From: Anaerolineae bacterium
GTDB taxonomy: Bacteria; Chloroflexota; Anaerolineae; JAAYZQ01
Length of the DNA: 38,835 nucleotides
Direction of reading: 5' to 3'
Assembly: GCA_016929795.1 (NCBI GenBank)
Contig: JAFGIA010000249.1
Coordinates: forward strand, 1-38,835
This document shows, in pieces, positions 35,489 to 38,835 of this stretch. The translations under genes and the position numbers were made by a program. Each line of letters begins with the position of its first letter. Positions within the stretch are counted from its first letter, which is position 1. The notes under the pieces were generated by a model, which worked only from the letters and a program-made list of their open reading frames with translations, made no database searches and was not told where the DNA came from.

Positions 35489-38470
35489 TCAACTCGTGGG
35501 CGCCCACAGGCCCTTGTTTTTGTCGTCACTCTTTTCTTGCAGAGAATGGATATAGCCCCACTCATTCGTCTCGACTTCGTAGCGGGTGTCCTCGGTCACG
35601 AACGTAACTTCCCTTGTCTTTTCCTCCTTCTTCTCCATCTCGATCTTTCTCGTCACCACCATTTTGAGTCCACCTGAATCAGTGCGATCAACCGAAACAA
35701 TGCTCAGGCTCTCAACTCGTGGCCTGCCGTCGATCCCCGACACGTTCCCGTCGAGATCCGTCTCGACCCAGTAATAGCGCCGGTCGTTGATCTGTTCGAA
35801 CAGAAAGCCGAGTCCACCGTCCCGCCGCCCAACCACGCTGTTCAGCACCAACGGCTGTTTCTTGTTGGTCGAGATGTGGAAGGTCTTCTCGACCGAGTCC
35901 GACACCCTGGTGGTGACGTCAGCCAGGTGTTGAGCATCCATCCCGACCGGGAGCCGCGATGGGCCTACTGCTTGTCCATCCGCATCTTCTCTTAACCGAA
36001 GGTGCTCATGTACCGACTTGAGTGCCAGCTTGGTCAAACTGTCAATATCAAAAAAGACGGGGCGTGCAAATTCAGTATCCAGAGTTTCGGTGAACATTTT
36101 CACGCCTGCGAGCATCAGCGCGAGTACCAACACAGGGCCGGCGGTGACAGAGAAGATGTTTACTGCCAGGGCGATCTTCCTCTTTAGCCCCTCTCGATGC
36201 TCCAGAGCGTCAAAAAAGCCTCGATCGGCGACGGAAAAGGCTGTGCGTGTCAGATCAGGTGATGCTGCTGCGGTCACTGTTGCCATCTCCCGAGGCGAAA
36301 GCAGGTGGGGATCGGTGCCATCGGCACGCATGGTCCAGAGCTGCCATCGCTTGCCTCGGTCCGAAGCAAAAATCACCATCGACCCATCTTCGCTCCACAT
36401 CGGGCCTGCGTCCTGTGCGTCGCTGTGCGTCAGGTTGATGGCCTTGCTCCCCGGCAGGTGCACGGCGTAAATCTCCCAGTTCCCTTCGCTGTCCGAAGCA
36501 AAGAGCAGAGTTTTTCCATCGGGAGAAAGAGCAGGATCGACAAAGCGTGTCTTTGAATCGTACACAGGGCTGGCGACTCCCTGCTGATCGAACCTGTTAA
36601 CCACCCACGTACTCCTGTCTCCAGTAACCACGACTCGCCACAGCCACACGATCTGCACCAAAAAGAGGATCAGCCCAATGCCGAGGGTCGCCAGGGAGAG
36701 TGCCCATAGGCCCGGCCATTTTCGCTTTTTTACCTGGCGAAGAAACTCGTATTCACGCAGGCGGAAGCGAACGGCATATACAATGATGACAACGGCTGCT
36801 GACAAGACGAGCGAAGCGCCAGTCGACAAACACGTAATGTTCACAATTTTGGCCTCGATGCCTGCTAGGGCTGCCACGAGCGGAAGTGCCCCGGTGATGA
36901 ATACAGCGAGCACAACAATAGCCCAAAATGGTGGAGCAAATCTCTGGAGGTTGTCGAGCCAATGCCACGACCAGTTCCTGTTGTCCGTGCCACACACCGG
37001 GCAAGACTTGGTCTTGTCCGCCACCAGCCGCTTGCATGACAGGCAAAGCTGCGTGCTGCGACCCGTGAATCGGACATCCACTGTGTCTGTGTGATGATTG
37101 ACCTCTGCTTCCACGGTGCCCGACCCTTCAGTCTCTTCCGACAAGATCACTGCTTCGGCTCTACCGTTCATCGTCGGGGCAAGGTTGGGGTAAGGGTGCA
37201 GGTTGCCAGCAGTCGACCGGAAGATGACCTTGGTGTTATCGTCTACTTTGTTTCCGTATTCATCCGTAACAGATGCCGTGACAGCCCATCGTGCGCCGTT
37301 GACCGGAATTGCACTAGTATAGGCGTTGAGCTCTACTCTGTGCGCTGGCCCAGGGGCCAGGGTGATTTGTTTTGACATGCGAACAGGACCCACCGTAGCC
37401 GAAACCTCCACACTACTCGCTGTTGTCCGGGATATGAGAGTAGTGTCTGCCTTACCATCTTTTGTCTTCGCAGTCGTATGCGTAAGGGTGGCTGCTGCAT
37501 TGGGAGAAACGCTAAAGGTAACATCTCTATCATCGGCCGCCGGATTGCCGTGCTCGTCCTTAACCTCCGCGGTGACACGTGATTGATTGCCGCCAACAGC
37601 GACCGTGTCATGCTCCAGGACAAGGTTGATGCCGTGCGGTGCTTCAGGTTTGAGCGTCACTGCTGCTGACGCCGAGATGCCGCCAGTGCTGGCCGTAGCC
37701 TCGATAACCCCTGCCTTGGGGCCGGCAGTGAGCTGTGTGCTGGCTTTGCCATCAACCGTAGAGACCGAGGTGGATTGTAGGGTTGCGCCCTGCGTGCGAA
37801 AATCAACGTTGGTGCCATCCGCCACCATGTTGTCGTGCTCGTCGGTGACCGTCGCCGTGATCTGAGTCGTGCCCTTTCCAACTGAAACCTCTGTCGAACT
37901 GGATTCGATCTGGATACGGTGGGGCGGACCTGCTGTAAACTCAACTTCGATCCTGCCCGAGAGAGCACCTTGCTGCGCCATAACGATAGCTTTGCCGGAT
38001 TTATTGGCCGACATCAGTAGGCACTGAGCGATTCCACCTTTGGTTACCGGTGTGCTCAGGTTAATCTCACCCTTGTCTGTCTGGAATGAAACGGGGCTGT
38101 CATCGGCGATGGGACCGCCGGCTGCATCGCGGAAAAAAGCAGTGATCAGCGTTGTGGCGCCGTCTAGCGGGATCATGGGGTGTGTGGGATAACCCTGCAC
38201 GCGGCTAGTGGCTGCGGGTAATGAGGTCCACATCTGAGCGGCGAGTGTTGCGTGTTCGTTGGCAAATTTAGCCAATTTCGGCCTGAAACGACACTGGTAG
38301 TAACGACAGAAAAGCCTCACTTCATCCGAGTCTGCTATGCGAAATAGCCAATGCCAGCCCTCGAAATCTCGCGGGTTGGTTTGCAGAATTTGCCATAGCA
38401 CCTTCCGCGCTTCGTCATAGTAGCCCTGCCAGTAGAGCTGTTTAGCCCGTTCCATCGATGGACTTGGCAT
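35489..38470 (-). CDS. Ig-like/zinc ribbon/PD40 membrane protein
   Basis: A 993-residue mosaic. Residues 1-70 are TPR-like (RAKQLYWQGYYDEARKVLWQIL). About 95-465 form four Ig-like domains of the Big_1/invasin type, each with a TDEHGN-like loop. C473-x-x-C and CPVCG near 487 form a zinc ribbon. Three membrane helices lie near 507-600. Residues 625-740 carry PD40/WD40-like propeller blades (LSPDGKTLLFASDSEGNWEIYAV). A fourth helix lies near 760-785, and the C-terminal 200 residues are unassigned. No signal peptide precedes the Ig domains, which is unusual. GGAGGT lies 8 nt before the ATG. It is convergent with the NACHT operon and has similar AT-richer composition. A functional link is possible but not shown. 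Confidence 0.75.
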   Translation of the reverse strand: MPSPSMERAKQLYWQGYYDEARKVLWQILQTNPRDFEGWHWLFRIADSDEVRLFCRYYQCRFRPKLAKFANEHATLAAQMWTSLPAATSRVQGYPTHPMIPLDGATTLITAFFRDAAGGPIADDSPVSFQTDKGEINLSTPVTKGGIAQCLLMSANKSGKAIVMAQQGALSGRIEVEFTAGPPHRIQIESSSTEVSVGKGTTQITATVTDEHDNMVADGTNVDFRTQGATLQSTSVSTVDGKASTQLTAGPKAGVIEATASTGGISASAAVTLKPEAPHGINLVLEHDTVAVGGNQSRVTAEVKDEHGNPAADDRDVTFSVSPNAAATLTHTTAKTKDGKADTTLISRTTASSVEVSATVGPVRMSKQITLAPGPAHRVELNAYTSAIPVNGARWAVTASVTDEYGNKVDDNTKVIFRSTAGNLHPYPNLAPTMNGRAEAVILSEETEGSGTVEAEVNHHTDTVDVRFTGRSTQLCLSCKRLVADKTKSCPVCGTDNRNWSWHWLDNLQRFAPPFWAIVVLAVFITGALPLVAALAGIEAKIVNITCLSTGASLVLSAAVVIIVYAVRFRLREYEFLRQVKKRKWPGLWALSLATLGIGLILFLVQIVWLWRVVVTGDRSTWVVNRFDQQGVASPVYDSKTRFVDPALSPDGKTLLFASDSEGNWEIYAVHLPGSKAINLTHSDAQDAGPMWSEDGSMVIFASDRGKRWQLWTMRADGTDPHLLSPREMATVTAAASPDLTRTAFSVADRGFFDALEHREGLKRKIALAVNIFSVTAGPVLVLALMLAGVKMFTETLDTEFARPVFFDIDSLTKLALKSVHEHLRLREDADGQAVGPSRLPVGMDAQHLADVTTRVSDSVEKTFHISTNKKQPLVLNSVVGRRDGGLGFLFEQINDRRYYWVETDLDGNVSGIDGRPRVESLSIVSVDRTDSGGLKMVVTRKIEMEKKEEKTREVTFVTEDTRYEVETNEWGYIHSLQEKSDDKNKGLWAPTS

Positions 38471-38786
38471 TCCTCGACACCTCCATGGATCTCAGAAGGG
38501 AATCTGCAAGTGCGTCAACTCTGATTTGACGAGTTTGTAGTAGGGGTGCATTTCAGGATTTTTGGTAAGTTTGGTCGAACCGCTTCCCCAGAGGGTTGCG
38601 TGGCCGTCTCCTTAGCCTTGATGACGACCTACCAAACCCTGGATCGGCACCCGATTGACGCAACATTATGTTATCAAAGAATCTGAAACGCCCCCTGTAG
38701 TAGCGGCTTCAGCCGTGTTTTCGTCCACGACACTCCCTTAAGTCACGTCTAGTACTCGGCCACAAAAGTTTTGATATGTTGGAGTC
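38471..38786. other. intergenic region with repeat fragments
   Basis: No gene is seen. It should hold the minus-strand promoter of the Ig-like protein, but I find no convincing -35/-10 pair. A REP-like short palindrome (CGGCT at 38704-38708, AGCCG at 38711-38715) and an imperfect pair TTTGGT/ACCAAA around 38560-38640 are present. The latter resembles the intergenic hairpin repeats further left. Confidence 0.4.
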
Positions 38787-38835
38787 ATGGTATCTCTGGA
38801 TAAAGTCGCGCAAGTTTCTCGCGCGCATCAGCTAC
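38787..38835 (+). CDS. start of an unidentified gene cut by the window edge
   Basis: ATG 38787 opens a frame of 16 codons to the window end with no stop. The upstream stretch 38751-38786 (TAGTACTCGGCCACAAAAG onward) looks like the terminal sequence of an insertion sequence, so this may be a transposase N-terminus. Too little is visible to name it, and the ribosome site is poor. Confidence 0.25.
   Translation, partial: MVSLDKVAQVSRAHQL

Noticed and set aside
38662..38672. Near-palindrome AACATTATGTT as an operator for the Ig-like protein
   Set aside because: Only 5-bp arms, about 190 bp from the start codon and without an associated promoter.

Overview
The window reads as part of a high-GC bacterial chromosome, most likely from the Chloroflexota (an Anaerolineae- or Caldilineae-like lineage). 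This is inferred from the gene families, not from a marker gene. They include a single-chain ADP-forming acetate-CoA ligase beside a DRTGG-domain protein, a Clp1-type polynucleotide kinase beside a MEMO-family protein, a one-domain ArsA/Get3 ATPase, a TGS-domain uridine-kinase-like protein, and a DUF5678-like gene next to a clan AA aspartic protease. No rRNA, tRNA, CRISPR array or complete insertion sequence was seen.

Left part (1-9090). A DUF5678-like gene and an aspartic protease gene are joined by what looks like a deletion. A DinB-like protein, a helicase remnant and a DUF4139 protein follow. A minus-strand transcription unit then runs from a Clp1-type kinase through a MEMO/AmmeMemoRadiSam B protein into an XcyI-type restriction-modification pair (predicted specificity CCCGGG). 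The pair looks acquired, and its two genes abut as TAGATG. Divergent from this unit is an MFS exporter whose promoter places a 29-codon leader ORF at the predicted transcription start.

Middle part (9091-22418) is housekeeping. Minus strand: ADP-forming acetate-CoA ligase, a DRTGG/AAA_26 protein and enolase. Plus strand: an Rrf2 regulator with four clustered cysteines, then cysE, cysK and a cysteine desulfurase, forming a sulfur and Fe-S supply operon. A second plus-strand unit holds an ArsA/Get3-like ATPase, an amidase, mnmA, a small membrane protein and a TGS-uridine-kinase-like enzyme. Several -35/-10 pairs with exact 17-bp spacers can be read directly, and two intergenic hairpins belong to one repeat family.

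Right part (22419-38835) is an accessory island with AT-richer codon use. A strong promoter at 22473-22501 drives an apparent operon. It starts with a 33-residue cysteine-bearing small ORF whose ribosome site and AUG lie in a hairpin. Next comes a 2116-residue protein made of a calcineurin-like phosphoesterase, a NACHT NTPase and about 20 regular HEAT repeats. Two further STAND-like P-loop ATPases follow, the second with TPR-like repeats, and then a radical SAM/SPASM enzyme overlapping the ATPase by ATGA. The operon ends at a strong intrinsic terminator (35415-35453). A convergent gene encodes a 993-residue membrane protein with Ig-like repeats, a zinc ribbon and a PD40 propeller. The operon has the design of a prokaryotic NLR-like conflict or defence system. 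The combination with two extra ATPases, a tiny coupled peptide and a radical SAM maturase is not one I recognise, and it is the best candidate here for an undescribed system.
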